Source: Comamonas testosteroni
GTDB lineage: Bacteria > Pseudomonadota > Gammaproteobacteria > Burkholderiales > Burkholderiaceae_C
Direction: 5' to 3'
Assembly (NCBI RefSeq): GCF_030505195.1
Contig: NZ_CP129672.1
Location: 248,001-312,000 of the forward strand
Length of the DNA stretch: 64,000 nt
Positions 45,745 to 54,498 of the stretch are shown in pieces. The number at the start of each line of letters is the position of its first letter. The stretch's first letter is position 1. A model generated the notes under the pieces. It was not told the DNA's origin and did no database searches. It saw nothing but the letters and a program-made list of their open reading frames with translations. The position numbers and the translations under genes were made by a program.

Positions 45745-47091
45745 ATGTCCACCGTCTTCAATTTCACCTTTGTTCCCTGGTTTCGGTCTGTGGCCCCCTA
45801 TATCCACAAGTTCCGACACCAGACCTTTGTGGTGGGCCTGACTGGTGAAGCCATTGATGCGGGCAAGCTCAGCTCCATCGTCCAGGATCTTGCAATGATC
45901 CAGGCCATGGGCGTCAAGATCGTGCTGGTGCACGGCTTCCGCCCCCAGGTCAACGAGCAATTGCGCCTCAAGGGCCAGGAGCCGCGTTACTACAACGGCA
46001 TGCGAGTCACCGACTCCATTGCACTGGACTGTGCCCAGGAAGCGGCCGGCCAGCTGCGTTACGAAATCGAAGCAGCCTTCAGCCAGGGACTGCCCAACAC
46101 GCCCATGGCCGGTGCGCGCGTGCGCGTGATTTCGGGCAACTTCCTCACGGCACGTCCCGTGGGCATCGTCGACGGCGTGGACTTCATGCACTCGGGCCTG
46201 GTGCGCAAGGTCGACGTGGAAGGCATTCGCAGCGCACTGGACTCCGAAGCCATGGTGCTGGTCTCGCCCTTCGGCTTCTCCCCCACGGGCGAGGCCTTCA
46301 ACCTCAGCATGGAAGAAGTGGCCACCCGCGTGGCGATCGAGCTCAAGGCCGACAAGCTGCTGTTCCTGACCGAAGTGCCTGGCGTGCGCATGGACCCCAG
46401 CGGCCCGGCCGACGAGAACAACCCCATCGATACCGAGCTGCCGCTGGACGCCGCGCGCCGCCTGCTGGCCCAGCTCCCGCCCGCACAGCAGCCTACCGAC
46501 GTAGGCTTTTATCTGCAGCACTGCGTGCGTGCCTGCGAGCATGGCGTGGAGCGCAGCCATATCCTGCCCTTCTCGACCGACGGAGCGCTGCTGCTGGAGA
46601 TCTATGTGCACGACGGCATAGGCACCATGGTCATTGACGAAAAGCTCGAAGAACTGCGCGAGGCCACGATCGACGATGTGGGCGGCATCATTCAGCTGAT
46701 CGAGCCCTTCGAGCGCGACGGCACGCTGGTCAAGCGCGACCGCACCGAGATTGAACGCGATATCGCCAGCTACACCGTCATCGAGCATGACGGCGTGATC
46801 TTCGGTTGCGCGGCCCTGCACCCCTACCTCGAGGCCAAGACCGCCGAAATGGCCGCCGTCACCGTCTCGCCCAAGAGCCAGGGCACGGGCGATGGCGAAA
46901 AGCTGCTCAAACGCATCGAGCAGCGCGCACGCGCCCTGGGCTGTGAAACCATGTTTGTGCTGACCACGCGAACCATGCACTGGTTCATCAAGCGCGGCTT
47001 TCAGCCCGTGGAGCCCGAATGGCTGCCGGAGGCCCGCAAGGCCAAGTACAACTGGGGCCGCAGGAGCCAGGTGCTGGTGAAGAAGCTCTGA
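45745..47091 (+). CDS. argA: N-acetylglutamate synthase ArgA (amino-acid kinase fold + GNAT)
   Basis: 448 residues. The N-terminal carbamate-kinase-like fold (TFVVGLTGEAID; IVLVHGFRPQVNEQL; VSPFGFSPTGEAFNLSMEEV) binds arginine as feedback inhibitor; the C-terminal GNAT domain (AAVTVSPKSQGTGDGEKLL) transfers acetyl from acetyl-CoA to glutamate, the first step of arginine synthesis. The start MSTVFNFTFVPWFRSVAPYI is the usual one in beta-proteobacteria. A terminator-like hairpin precedes it and an AT-rich palindromic repeat follows. Confidence 0.95.
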   Translation: MSTVFNFTFVPWFRSVAPYIHKFRHQTFVVGLTGEAIDAGKLSSIVQDLAMIQAMGVKIVLVHGFRPQVNEQLRLKGQEPRYYNGMRVTDSIALDCAQEAAGQLRYEIEAAFSQGLPNTPMAGARVRVISGNFLTARPVGIVDGVDFMHSGLVRKVDVEGIRSALDSEAMVLVSPFGFSPTGEAFNLSMEEVATRVAIELKADKLLFLTEVPGVRMDPSGPADENNPIDTELPLDAARRLLAQLPPAQQPTDVGFYLQHCVRACEHGVERSHILPFSTDGALLLEIYVHDGIGTMVIDEKLEELREATIDDVGGIIQLIEPFERDGTLVKRDRTEIERDIASYTVIEHDGVIFGCAALHPYLEAKTAEMAAVTVSPKSQGTGDGEKLLKRIEQRARALGCETMFVLTTRTMHWFIKRGFQPVEPEWLPEARKAKYNWGRRSQVLVKKL

Positions 47092-47106
47092 GCCGCCTTC
47101 ATTATC

Positions 47107-47155
47107 AAAAATAGCTTTCAGTGCTTGATGAACAAGCGTTGGAAGCTATTTTTTT
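47107..47155. repeat. Interspersed palindromic repeat/terminator after argA
   Basis: AAAAATAGCTTTCAGTGCTTG, five bases, then CAAGCGTTGGAAGCTATTTTTTT: long imperfect arms ending in a T-run on the plus strand. It can terminate argA and belongs by style with the AGCT/GCGCTTG repeats seen in hrpA and after the MFS gene. Confidence 0.65.
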
Positions 47156-47189
47156 GGAGGGAGCAAGAGATGCGTGCAACAGGCACCGG

Positions 47190-48005
47190 CTAACGTGGCG
47201 TCGCTCTGTCTGCCGCAGCCGCAAATTCCGACGGTGGGCGGCCGAACTGTTTGCGGAAAGCCGCCGTATATGCACTATGGCTTTCATAGCCGCTTTCCAG
47301 TGCCACGGTCGTGATGGCCATGCCCTGCAGCAACTGGGGGATGGAGGCCATCAAGCGCATCTGCTGATACCACCGGCCCCAGCTCATCCCGGTGCTTTTC
47401 AGGAATCGACGGTGCAGTGTCTTGGGCGTGAGAGCGTGTTGCCGAGCCAGGGCCTGCGCCGTGGTGCGCTGCGCCGGTGCACGCAGCATGCTCTCGCAAA
47501 TGCGTCGCATCAGCACATCTTCAGGCCAAGGCAAGTAATACGGTAGCGGGGCCAGGGCCCTCAACTCCTCCAGAAGAAGAGCGCCCAGCAGCGCATCGCG
47601 CGGGCGATGCGCTGCCTGATGGGGCAAGTCGGCGAGCGCCGCCATCAACTCCCTGACCAGCGGCGAGACATGGAGCACGCAGTCCTGTGCTGGCAAGCCT
47701 GCCGAGCACGCCTCATCAACGAACAGACCAAAGGCCCGCACCGCCGTGGTCGCCGTGATCCGGTGCAGCATGCCCGGGCGCAGCCACACTGCCGTGGTCG
47801 GAGGAACCAGCCATTGGCCGCAGGGGGACTCGACCAGCAACACGCCTTCCGAGGCGTAGATGAGATGGCCGCGCGCGTGGCTGTGCTGCGGCACCACATG
47901 TCCGGGCGGATAACGCTGCTCAACGCCGGTGACAGGCAGTGACGAGATCTGAGCATGCTGCAGATCCAGGGCATGTGCGCCATGTTCGGGAGATGCAAAA
48001 CCCAT
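47190..48005 (-). CDS. AraC-family transcriptional regulator
   Basis: 271 residues: an N-terminal cupin (PQHSHARGHLIYASEGVLLVE; WLVPPTTAVWLRPGMLH) and a C-terminal AraC double HTH (ALARQHALTPKTLHRRFLKS; ITTVALESGYESHSAYTAAF; RKQFGRPPSEF). This cupin-AraC layout is common in regulators that sense small hydrophobic or acidic ligands and often control neighbouring permeases, but no such target is adjacent; leuA lies divergently 275 bp away. The ribosome binding site is weak (GGACAG). Confidence 0.88.
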   Translation of the reverse strand: MGFASPEHGAHALDLQHAQISSLPVTGVEQRYPPGHVVPQHSHARGHLIYASEGVLLVESPCGQWLVPPTTAVWLRPGMLHRITATTAVRAFGLFVDEACSAGLPAQDCVLHVSPLVRELMAALADLPHQAAHRPRDALLGALLLEELRALAPLPYYLPWPEDVLMRRICESMLRAPAQRTTAQALARQHALTPKTLHRRFLKSTGMSWGRWYQQMRLMASIPQLLQGMAITTVALESGYESHSAYTAAFRKQFGRPPSEFAAAADRATPR

Positions 48006-48158
48006 TCAATCTGTCCAAATCTCTACAACAAATGAATATCTATCGATAGAAGTCTATACCGTTGACGACATAAAGTAGCCCCACTGTCTGCATCAACAAG
48101 CATTTTTGCCGTGAAACACTGCCACCCGCTTCCGCTACGCCTACTGGCTCTGACATCT

Positions 48159-48220
48159 GGTCGGGGTCTGCATGCACGCGTTCGCGCATGGTCCCATCCT
48201 GGTCTTCCCAGACCCCGACC
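48159..48220 (+). promoter_or_regulatory. 12-bp inverted repeat in the leuA leader
   Basis: GGTCGGGGTCTG at 48159-48170 is exactly complementary to CAGACCCCGACC at 48209-48220. The 38-base loop contains an ATG (48172) that opens a 27-codon frame ending TGA 48255 and encoding an Ile-Leu-Val run. It could be an attenuation leader for leuA. Confidence 0.5.
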
Positions 48221-48280
48221 TTAGCCAGCCCCATCCGGGCAGGGAGACCAGGTGATTGTTTCTTCAACTCCAAGGTCTCT

Positions 48281-49960
48281 ATGCTGGCTGATCCCTCTAC
48301 CAAATACCGCGCATTTCCCGTTGTGGACTTGCCCACACGCCAATGGCCTGCCCGAACATTGACGCAAGCGCCCGTGTGGCTTTCGACCGATTTGCGCGAC
48401 GGCAACCAGGCGCTGTTCGAGCCCATGAACCAAGAGCGCAAGCTGCGACTGTTCCAGGAGCTGGTCGCCATTGGTTTCAAGGAAATTGAAATCGGCTTCC
48501 CCTCCGCTTCGCAGACCGACTTCGATATCGTGCGTCACCTCATCGATGCCCAGCTGATTGCGCACGACGTCACGCCCATGGTCATCACCCAGCTGCGCGA
48601 GGACCTGATTGCCACCACGGTGCGCAGCGTGGCCGGCGCGCGCCGCGTGATCGTGCACCTGTACAACGCCGTGGCCCCGGCCTTCCGCGAAATCGTCTTT
48701 GGCATGGAAGTGCCGCAGATCATTGCCATGGTGGAGCACCATGTGCGCCACCTCAGGCAACTGACCGAGCAGCACCCCGAAACCGAGTGGGTGCTGCAGT
48801 ACTCCCCGGAGACCTTTTGCATGGCCGAGCTGGAAGTTTCCCTGGCCGTGTGCAATGCCGCGATTGCCGCCTGGGATGCCGGCCCCAAGCGCCCCATGAT
48901 CATCAACCTGCCAACCACCGTGGAGGTTTCTACCGCCAATGTGTTTGCCGACCAGATCGAATGGATGGACCGGCGTCTGGCGCGGCGCGAGCACATCACG
49001 CTTTCGGTACACCCCCATAACGACAGAGGCACGGGAGTCGCCTGCGCCGAACAGGCCCTGCTGGCCGGTGCCCAGCGTGTCGAGGGCTGCCTGTTCGGCA
49101 ACGGCGAGCGCAGCGGCAATGTGGATCTGGTGACGCTGGCCCTGAACCTCTACACCCAGGGCATTGCTCCAGGCCTGGATTTCTCAGACATCGCTGCCGT
49201 GGCACGCATTGCCGAAGCCTCGACGGGCCTGCCCATCCATCCGCGCCACCCCTATGTGGGCGATCTGGTGTTCACGGCATTTTCCGGCTCGCACCAGGAT
49301 GCGATTGCCAAAGGCTTTGCGGCGCAGAAAGCCGATGCTCCATGGCGCGTACCCTATTTGCCCATAGACCCTCAGGACCTGGGACGTACCTATGACAGCA
49401 TCGTGCGTGTCAACAGTCAGTCCGGCAAGGGCGGCATTGCCTTTCTGCTGCAAAAGGACAGGGGCATCACCATGCCGCGGCGCATGCAGATCGAGTTCAG
49501 CGCCATCGTCCAGGCCTGGGCCGACAGCAGCGAGACCGAACTCGGCAGCGCACAAATCTGGGAGCTGTTTGAAGCCACCTACCTGCATGCCCAAGCCGGA
49601 TCTCGGTCACTGCGTTATGAAAGCCACCGCCTGTTCGACAACCCGCAAGGCCAGGGTATCGAACTGCACTGGCACGATGCCGACGGGCAACCCAGGCTGC
49701 GCAGCGGCATCGGCAACGGCCCTGTTGCAGCCACCGTCGCTGCACTGGATTGGCCGCTGCGCATAGACAGCTATGAAGAGCGCAGCCTGGGCAACGGCGC
49801 CGACGCCTGCGCCGTTGCCATCATCGAAGCCGCATTGCCTGGGGTGCCCGGCTCACGGTTTGGCGTAGGCATGCACGAGAACATCGTCACTGCATCGGTG
49901 ATGGCGCTCATGAATGCCGCTGCGCGCTTTGAGGGGGACATGATTCAGGCCCGCGCCTAG
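48281..49960 (+). CDS. leuA: 2-Isopropylmalate synthase, long form (LeuA)
   Basis: 559 residues. The HMGL-type catalytic barrel contains STDLRDGNQAL, GFKEIEIGFPSASQTDFD and the metal site LSVHPHNDRGTGVACAE with CLFGNGERSGN; the C-terminal part holds the leucine-binding regulatory domain (MHENIVTASVMALMNAA). It condenses acetyl-CoA with 2-ketoisovalerate in leucine synthesis. The N-terminus KYRAFPVVDLPTRQWP is typical of the long, actinobacterial-like form. ATG 48281 follows CCAAGGT. An upstream frame to 48188 is not family-like. Confidence 0.95.
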   Translation: MLADPSTKYRAFPVVDLPTRQWPARTLTQAPVWLSTDLRDGNQALFEPMNQERKLRLFQELVAIGFKEIEIGFPSASQTDFDIVRHLIDAQLIAHDVTPMVITQLREDLIATTVRSVAGARRVIVHLYNAVAPAFREIVFGMEVPQIIAMVEHHVRHLRQLTEQHPETEWVLQYSPETFCMAELEVSLAVCNAAIAAWDAGPKRPMIINLPTTVEVSTANVFADQIEWMDRRLARREHITLSVHPHNDRGTGVACAEQALLAGAQRVEGCLFGNGERSGNVDLVTLALNLYTQGIAPGLDFSDIAAVARIAEASTGLPIHPRHPYVGDLVFTAFSGSHQDAIAKGFAAQKADAPWRVPYLPIDPQDLGRTYDSIVRVNSQSGKGGIAFLLQKDRGITMPRRMQIEFSAIVQAWADSSETELGSAQIWELFEATYLHAQAGSRSLRYESHRLFDNPQGQGIELHWHDADGQPRLRSGIGNGPVAATVAALDWPLRIDSYEERSLGNGADACAVAIIEAALPGVPGSRFGVGMHENIVTASVMALMNAAARFEGDMIQARA

Positions 49961-50213
49961 CCTTCGATAGATCGCTGCTTTGCCCTATCGTCGGCCGATA
50001 CGATTTGAAGCTCGGCCTGAGCGGTGCCCTCTCTCATACGCCGACCCGGTCTTTTGCGTCTATTTTGGGCGGGTCTGTCACAATTTTGCGGTGGGCCCGC
50101 TCTGCCGATGGAGGCCTCTGGCCACTTGGTGCATCGGCGATGTTGCGCTGCGTCACTGCACCACCCAACAGTCTGAGCTACAAAGTCGACATCCGATTTG
50201 CATAAGGCATGCC

Positions 50214-52607
50214 ATGAACACACTCCCTCCTCAGGCCATCAGCCAGGATGTGCTGGCCGAAAAATATCTGGCCGACGGCGAGCAGTCCGAGCAAGACCTG
50301 TTTGCCCGCGTGGCACGCGCCCTGGCAGCAGTTGAAAAGCCTGAGCTCCAGACACATTGGGAGCAGCAATTCCTGACCAATCTGCAGCGCGGCGCCATCG
50401 GTGCTGGCCGCATCATGGCTGCGGCGGGGCTGGACACCAAGGCCACCTTGATCAACTGCTTTGTGCAGCCCGTCGCCGACGCCACCAATGGTTTCGACAC
50501 CCAGGGCAACCCCGGCATCTACACGGCGCTTTCTCAGGCGGCCGAGACCATGCGCCGCGGTGGCGGCGTGGGTTATGACTTCTCCAACCTGCGACCGCGC
50601 GGTGCGCTGGTGCGCGGCACCAACTCCTTTGCATCGGGCCCCTGCTCCTTCATCGATGTCTTCGATGCGTCCTGCACCACGGTGGAATCGGCCGGTGCGC
50701 GCCGCGGAGCCCAGATGGGCGTGCTGCGCATTGACCACCCCGATGTGCTGGAGTTCATCACCGCCAAGCGGCAAAAGGGCCGCTGGAACAATTTCAATGT
50801 CTCCGTGGGCGTGAGCAGCGCCTTCATGCAGGCGGTCAGGGACGATGCCGAATGGGATCTGGTGCATGTCGCCAGTCCCAGCCAGGCACAGATACAGGCC
50901 GGCGCCCATCGCCGCGACGATGGTCTCTGGGTCTATCGCAGTCAGCCTGCGCGCACGTTGTGGGATGCCATCATGCGCTCGGCCTATGACTTCGCCGAGC
51001 CCGGCATCCTGTTTCTCGACAACATCAACGCCGATAACAACCTCTGGTATGCCGAGCAGATTGCCGCCACCAATCCCTGTGGCGAGCAACCCCTGCCCCC
51101 CTATGGCTGCTGCGATCTGGGCCCCGTCATACTCACGCGCTTTGTGCGCGAACCCTTCACACCCCAGGCTTTCTTCGACATGGAAGCCTTTCGCGCCGCC
51201 GTCACGGTTCAGGTGCGCATGCTGGACAACGTGCTGGACGCCACCGTCTGGCCGCTGCCAGAGCAGCAGCGCGAGGCACAGCAAAAGCGCCGCATCGGCG
51301 TGGGCTTCACAGGACTGGGCGACGCGTTGATTCTGCTGGGCCTGCGTTACGCCAGCGATGAAGGCCTGCAGCAAGCCGAATCCATAGCCCGCGCCATGCG
51401 CGATGCGGCTTATGCCGCATCCGTGCAGCTGGCACAGGAAAAAGGGGTCTTCCCGCTGTTCAACGCCAAGCAGTATCTGAAAAGCGGTTTTGCCAAACGC
51501 CTGCCCAAGGAGCTGCGCGCCGCCATCAAGAAACATGGCCTTCGCAACAGCCATCTGCTGTCCATCGCCCCCACGGGCACGGTGTCGCTGGCCTTTGCTG
51601 ACAATGCGTCCAACGGCATCGAGCCCGCCTTTTCCTGGACCTATACGCGCAAAAAGCGCACGGCCGACGGCGGCGAGCAGTTCTACACTGTGCAAGATCA
51701 CGCCTACCGCCTCTACAAGGCCTTGCACGGTGACGAGGCATCGCTGCCCGAGTGCTTTGTCAGTGCGCTGGAACTGAGCGCCAGCGAGCATGTGGCCATG
51801 ATGCGCTGCGTACAGCCCTTTATCGACACTTCGATTTCCAAGACCGTCAACATCCCGGCCGACTATCCGTTCGAGGACTTCAAGCATCTCTACATGGAGT
51901 GCTGGGAGGCCGGCCTCAAAGGCTGTGCCACCTACCGCCCCAACGACACGCTGGGTGCGGTCCTCTCCACAGATTCGGCACCCAATCCCTCTCAAGTGCT
52001 TATCGATCAATCGCAGGCTGCCATCAATTGCTCAGGCACCGGCGGCCTTACGGCCGTGATCGAGCGCCGCCCCGAGGGCCCGCTCAATGCCGTGGTGGAC
52101 AAGATCGAATATTTCACGCATGACGGCATACGGCGTCTCTACCTGGTCGTCAGCTTCATGGTGGTCGACGGTGTGGAGCGTCCCATCGAGTTCTTCATGC
52201 CCGTGGGCCAGACCGGCGAGAGCCAGCAATGGATCACGGCCACCATGCGCAGCCTGAGTCTGGCCGCGCGCGGCGGCTTTCTCGACAAGGCCCTGGCCGA
52301 TCTGCGCAAGGTGGCCTGGGATCGCGGCCCGGTGCGCTACGGCAGCAGGACGCGTGACGACGGCAGCCGCATCCCGCTTTGGCACGACAGCGAAGTGGCG
52401 CTGCTGGCCTATGCGATTCAAAGCATCATCGCCAACCGCGGCCTGCCCCAGCCGGCGCCCAGCACGGCGGCCACGCCGACATCCCCGCCCGAGAGCAGTG
52501 CCTCCGTCAGCGGTCAAAAGTGTCCCGACTGCGGAGCACATGCCATGATCAGAAAAGATGGCTGTCAGTTCTGTACCGCCTGCGGCTTTGTGGGGTCGTG
52601 CGGTTGA
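50214..52607 (+). CDS. nrdJ: Adenosylcobalamin-dependent (class II) ribonucleotide reductase
   Basis: 797 residues. It reduces ribonucleotides to deoxyribonucleotides with B12 as radical source. Visible are INCFVQPV (active-site cysteine region), ETMRRGGGVGYDFSNLRP, the NPCGEQPLPPYGCCDLG active-site block, VGFTGLGDALI, and LLSIAPTGTVSL. The C-terminus has paired cysteines (CPDCGAHAM ... CQFCTACGFVGSC) of the zinc/redox tail. AAGG lies nine bases before ATG 50214. No cobalamin riboswitch was recognised in the 250 bases upstream. It is a single gene. Confidence 0.94.
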   Translation: MNTLPPQAISQDVLAEKYLADGEQSEQDLFARVARALAAVEKPELQTHWEQQFLTNLQRGAIGAGRIMAAAGLDTKATLINCFVQPVADATNGFDTQGNPGIYTALSQAAETMRRGGGVGYDFSNLRPRGALVRGTNSFASGPCSFIDVFDASCTTVESAGARRGAQMGVLRIDHPDVLEFITAKRQKGRWNNFNVSVGVSSAFMQAVRDDAEWDLVHVASPSQAQIQAGAHRRDDGLWVYRSQPARTLWDAIMRSAYDFAEPGILFLDNINADNNLWYAEQIAATNPCGEQPLPPYGCCDLGPVILTRFVREPFTPQAFFDMEAFRAAVTVQVRMLDNVLDATVWPLPEQQREAQQKRRIGVGFTGLGDALILLGLRYASDEGLQQAESIARAMRDAAYAASVQLAQEKGVFPLFNAKQYLKSGFAKRLPKELRAAIKKHGLRNSHLLSIAPTGTVSLAFADNASNGIEPAFSWTYTRKKRTADGGEQFYTVQDHAYRLYKALHGDEASLPECFVSALELSASEHVAMMRCVQPFIDTSISKTVNIPADYPFEDFKHLYMECWEAGLKGCATYRPNDTLGAVLSTDSAPNPSQVLIDQSQAAINCSGTGGLTAVIERRPEGPLNAVVDKIEYFTHDGIRRLYLVVSFMVVDGVERPIEFFMPVGQTGESQQWITATMRSLSLAARGGFLDKALADLRKVAWDRGPVRYGSRTRDDGSRIPLWHDSEVALLAYAIQSIIANRGLPQPAPSTAATPTSPPESSASVSGQKCPDCGAHAMIRKDGCQFCTACGFVGSCG

Positions 52608-52837
52608 AAAATGGATGCTTTGAGTAGCGATCAAGCCGAGCAGCGAGATGGAGGGCGGAGTCCGCAGCAGCCGCGTCCATTCAGGTGGATACCCAAAGCA
52701 GCGGTGCGACGCGGCTTCGGACCCCACACCCTGTGCTCAGCAATGCCACGGGTGACCGAGGCAGGTGGAAACGGTCAGTACAGACGTTGATATCGAGGCC
52801 TTCGATCATCGCTGTCTAAACTGAAAGGTGTTCCGTC

Positions 52838-53485
52838 ATGAAAGTCAAAGTCCTCTGCTTCGGCATCTCGCTGGACAGTTACTCCGCCGGCCCCAACCAG
52901 GATCTGCAGAACCCGCTCGGCGTCGGTGGGCCTGAGATCCTTGAGTGGTTCTTCCCCACCCAGGTCTTTCAGCGTATGCATGGGGGGTCTCAGATCGGCG
53001 AAACAGGTGTCGACAATCAGATGGCCGAGCGCTCCTTCGAGAACATCGGTGCGTGGATTCTGGGGCGCAATATGTTCGGGCCGGTGCGCGGCCATTGGCC
53101 CGACGAAAGCTGGAAGGGCTGGTGGGGCGATGAGCCGCCTTATCACGTACCCGCATTTGTCCTGACCCACCACGCGCGGCCCACACTGCGCATGCAGGGC
53201 GGCACTGATTTTCACTTCGTCACGGATGGCATTGCATCGGCGCTGGCGCAAGCCAAGGCAGCCGCAGGTGATCGCGATATTCGCATTGGCGGCGGCGTAG
53301 CCACCGTGCGACAGTTCCTGCAGGCGCGACTGGTCGATGAGATTCACCTCGCTGTACGTCCTGTGTTGATGGGCTCCGGTGAAAACCTCTGGCAAGGCTT
53401 GGACATGCGTGCTCTGGGCTATGAGGTCGCCGAGGTGAGACAGGGCGAACGGGCCATGCATGTGATAGTGCGCAAACAAGCGTAA
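52838..53485 (+). CDS. RibD C-terminal/dihydrofolate-reductase-like protein
   Basis: 215 residues with the DHFR-like fold of the RibD-C family: MKVKVLCFGISLDSYSAGPN at the start, GAWILGRNMFGPV, PAFVLTHHARPT, and GGGVATVRQFLQARLVDEIHL. Relatives are NADPH-dependent reductases of uncertain substrate (YyaP/YwjB). An AAAGGTG site precedes ATG 52838. The gene stands alone before a repeat-rich stretch. Confidence 0.87.
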   Translation: MKVKVLCFGISLDSYSAGPNQDLQNPLGVGGPEILEWFFPTQVFQRMHGGSQIGETGVDNQMAERSFENIGAWILGRNMFGPVRGHWPDESWKGWWGDEPPYHVPAFVLTHHARPTLRMQGGTDFHFVTDGIASALAQAKAAAGDRDIRIGGGVATVRQFLQARLVDEIHLAVRPVLMGSGENLWQGLDMRALGYEVAEVRQGERAMHVIVRKQA

Positions 53486-53515
53486 CGCCTGCAAATTGGG
53501 TCGCACTGGATACAG

Positions 53516-53592
53516 CTGGCGTACTCCTGGCGTACTCCTGGCGTACTTCTGGCGTACTCCTGGCGTACTTCTGGCGTACTTCTGGTAGTACG
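53516..53592. repeat. 11-bp tandem repeat, six full copies plus a degenerate one
   Basis: Unit CTGGCGTACTC or CTGGCGTACTT repeats head to tail with only C/T change at the last base, directly after the RibD-C-like gene. The seventh copy is degenerate (CTGGTAGTACG). No protein coding is apparent. Confidence 0.9.
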
Positions 53593-53776
53593 GACTGTCC
53601 AAGCCCATTGGCCTGACGCGTGTGTCGGTCATGGGCCAACCGCAACGGCCTGCGACAGCCAGCGACGGCCAGCTGCAGTCGTATCCAGGACGCCTGCTTA
53701 ACGCTTGGCTTCGGAGGTCGAAAAAGATGACTGGCTGCAACGATAGGCCAGATCGGTGCTGCCAGTGACCTCCGTC

Positions 53777-53830
53777 GTAGACGTCGTAAATGCTGTAGAC
53801 GTCGTAAATGTTGTAGACGCCGTGGATGTC
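53777..53830. repeat. 18-bp tandem repeat, three copies
   Basis: Units GTAGACGTCGTAAATGCT, GTAGACGTCGTAAATGTT and GTAGACGCCGTGGATGTC. The length keeps a reading frame; on the minus strand it encodes a Thr/Ser-rich stretch in a possible 92-codon frame. Confidence 0.85.
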
Positions 53831-54071
53831 GCATACATCACCAATGGCGAGGCCGCCCAACTTCTCGCTCTTTGCATCTCACACTCCAGCTCTTGCCTCT
53901 CAGACTCAAGCATCAGGTACTCACGGTAAGCATCCACTCGGATCTTCGCGCAAGGCATCGATGTGGTGGGGGGCATGCTGGATCTGGATGCCCTGGCCGA
54001 GCATGTGCGCGAGCAAAGCCGCTGCTGCCCGATGGCGCTACTTTTAAAGGAGCTATCTACGCTCGTCCATT

Positions 54072-54109
54072 AAGGATATCAGATTGAAATCTATCTGATA
54101 TCCTTTTAT
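54072..54109 (+). terminator. Perfect 13-bp hairpin after a gene remnant
   Basis: AAGGATATCAGAT, eight bases, ATCTGATATCCTT, then TTAT. It lies directly at the stop of the 32-codon remnant (53975-54073), so it is probably the surviving terminator of a lost gene. Confidence 0.6.
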
Positions 54110-54158
54110 ATCATGCGCCAAATGCTCACTATTTAATAGCTATCGCCTGCCATCAAGC

Positions 54159-54190
54159 GCACAAAACAAAAGCCACCCGAGGGTGGCTTT
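54159..54190 (-). terminator. Intrinsic terminator for the ClC gene
   Basis: Read on the minus strand: AAAGCCACCC, short loop, GGGTGGCTTT, then TTGTTTTGTG. Orientation fits the end of the leftward ClC transcript about 310 bases after its stop. Confidence 0.7.
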
Positions 54191-54408
54191 GGGGCTATAG
54201 GGTTGGCAGAAATATTCCCACTGCCGTCCGGCATCCAACGTCAATAGACTGCGTGCGACTCTTCGCTCAGGGTAGGGCCTCGCGGGCCATGCACAGCAAC
54301 ACGCTCAAAGAGGACTTAAAGTGCACTCACAGAGCCTGTAGGCCTGACCCACCGACTGCGCCTCGCGCCCAGGATCACTTGCACTCCTGACCTCACCCGA
54401 GCACCAGC

Positions 54409-54440
54409 ACAACCACAACCACAACCACAACCACAATCAC
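54409..54440. repeat. ACAACC hexamer array
   Basis: About five head-to-tail copies of ACAACC in the gap after the ClC gene stop. Simple repeat; function unknown. Confidence 0.8.
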
Positions 54441-54498
54441 CGTTGACCCAAGCCAGTTCAATTCCGCGCAGACGCTGCTCATGGATTCAAGCGACCGC

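Larger units (their letters stand above)
53486..54498. other. Repeat-rich low-coding region
   Basis: No full gene is supported. It holds two tandem repeats (53516-53592 and 53777-53830), an ACAACC array near 54409-54440, a 32-codon frame at 53975-54073 (MLDLDALAEHVREQSRCC) that ends just before a hairpin, and a minus-strand frame 53698-53976 whose Thr/Ser-rich half is made by the 18-bp repeat. The small frames look like remnants of lost genes. Confidence 0.55.

Noticed and set aside
49961..50213. Cobalamin riboswitch before nrdJ
   Set aside because: Expected from the B12-dependent enzyme, but no B12 box or core helices could be recognised.
53516..53592. Possible CRISPR array
   Set aside because: Units are 11 bp and directly adjacent with no spacers, and no cas gene is present.
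52775..53860. A 361-codon minus-strand frame spanning the 11-bp repeat
   Set aside because: Most of it is antisense to the RibD-C-like gene, which has clear family motifs and a good ribosome binding site.
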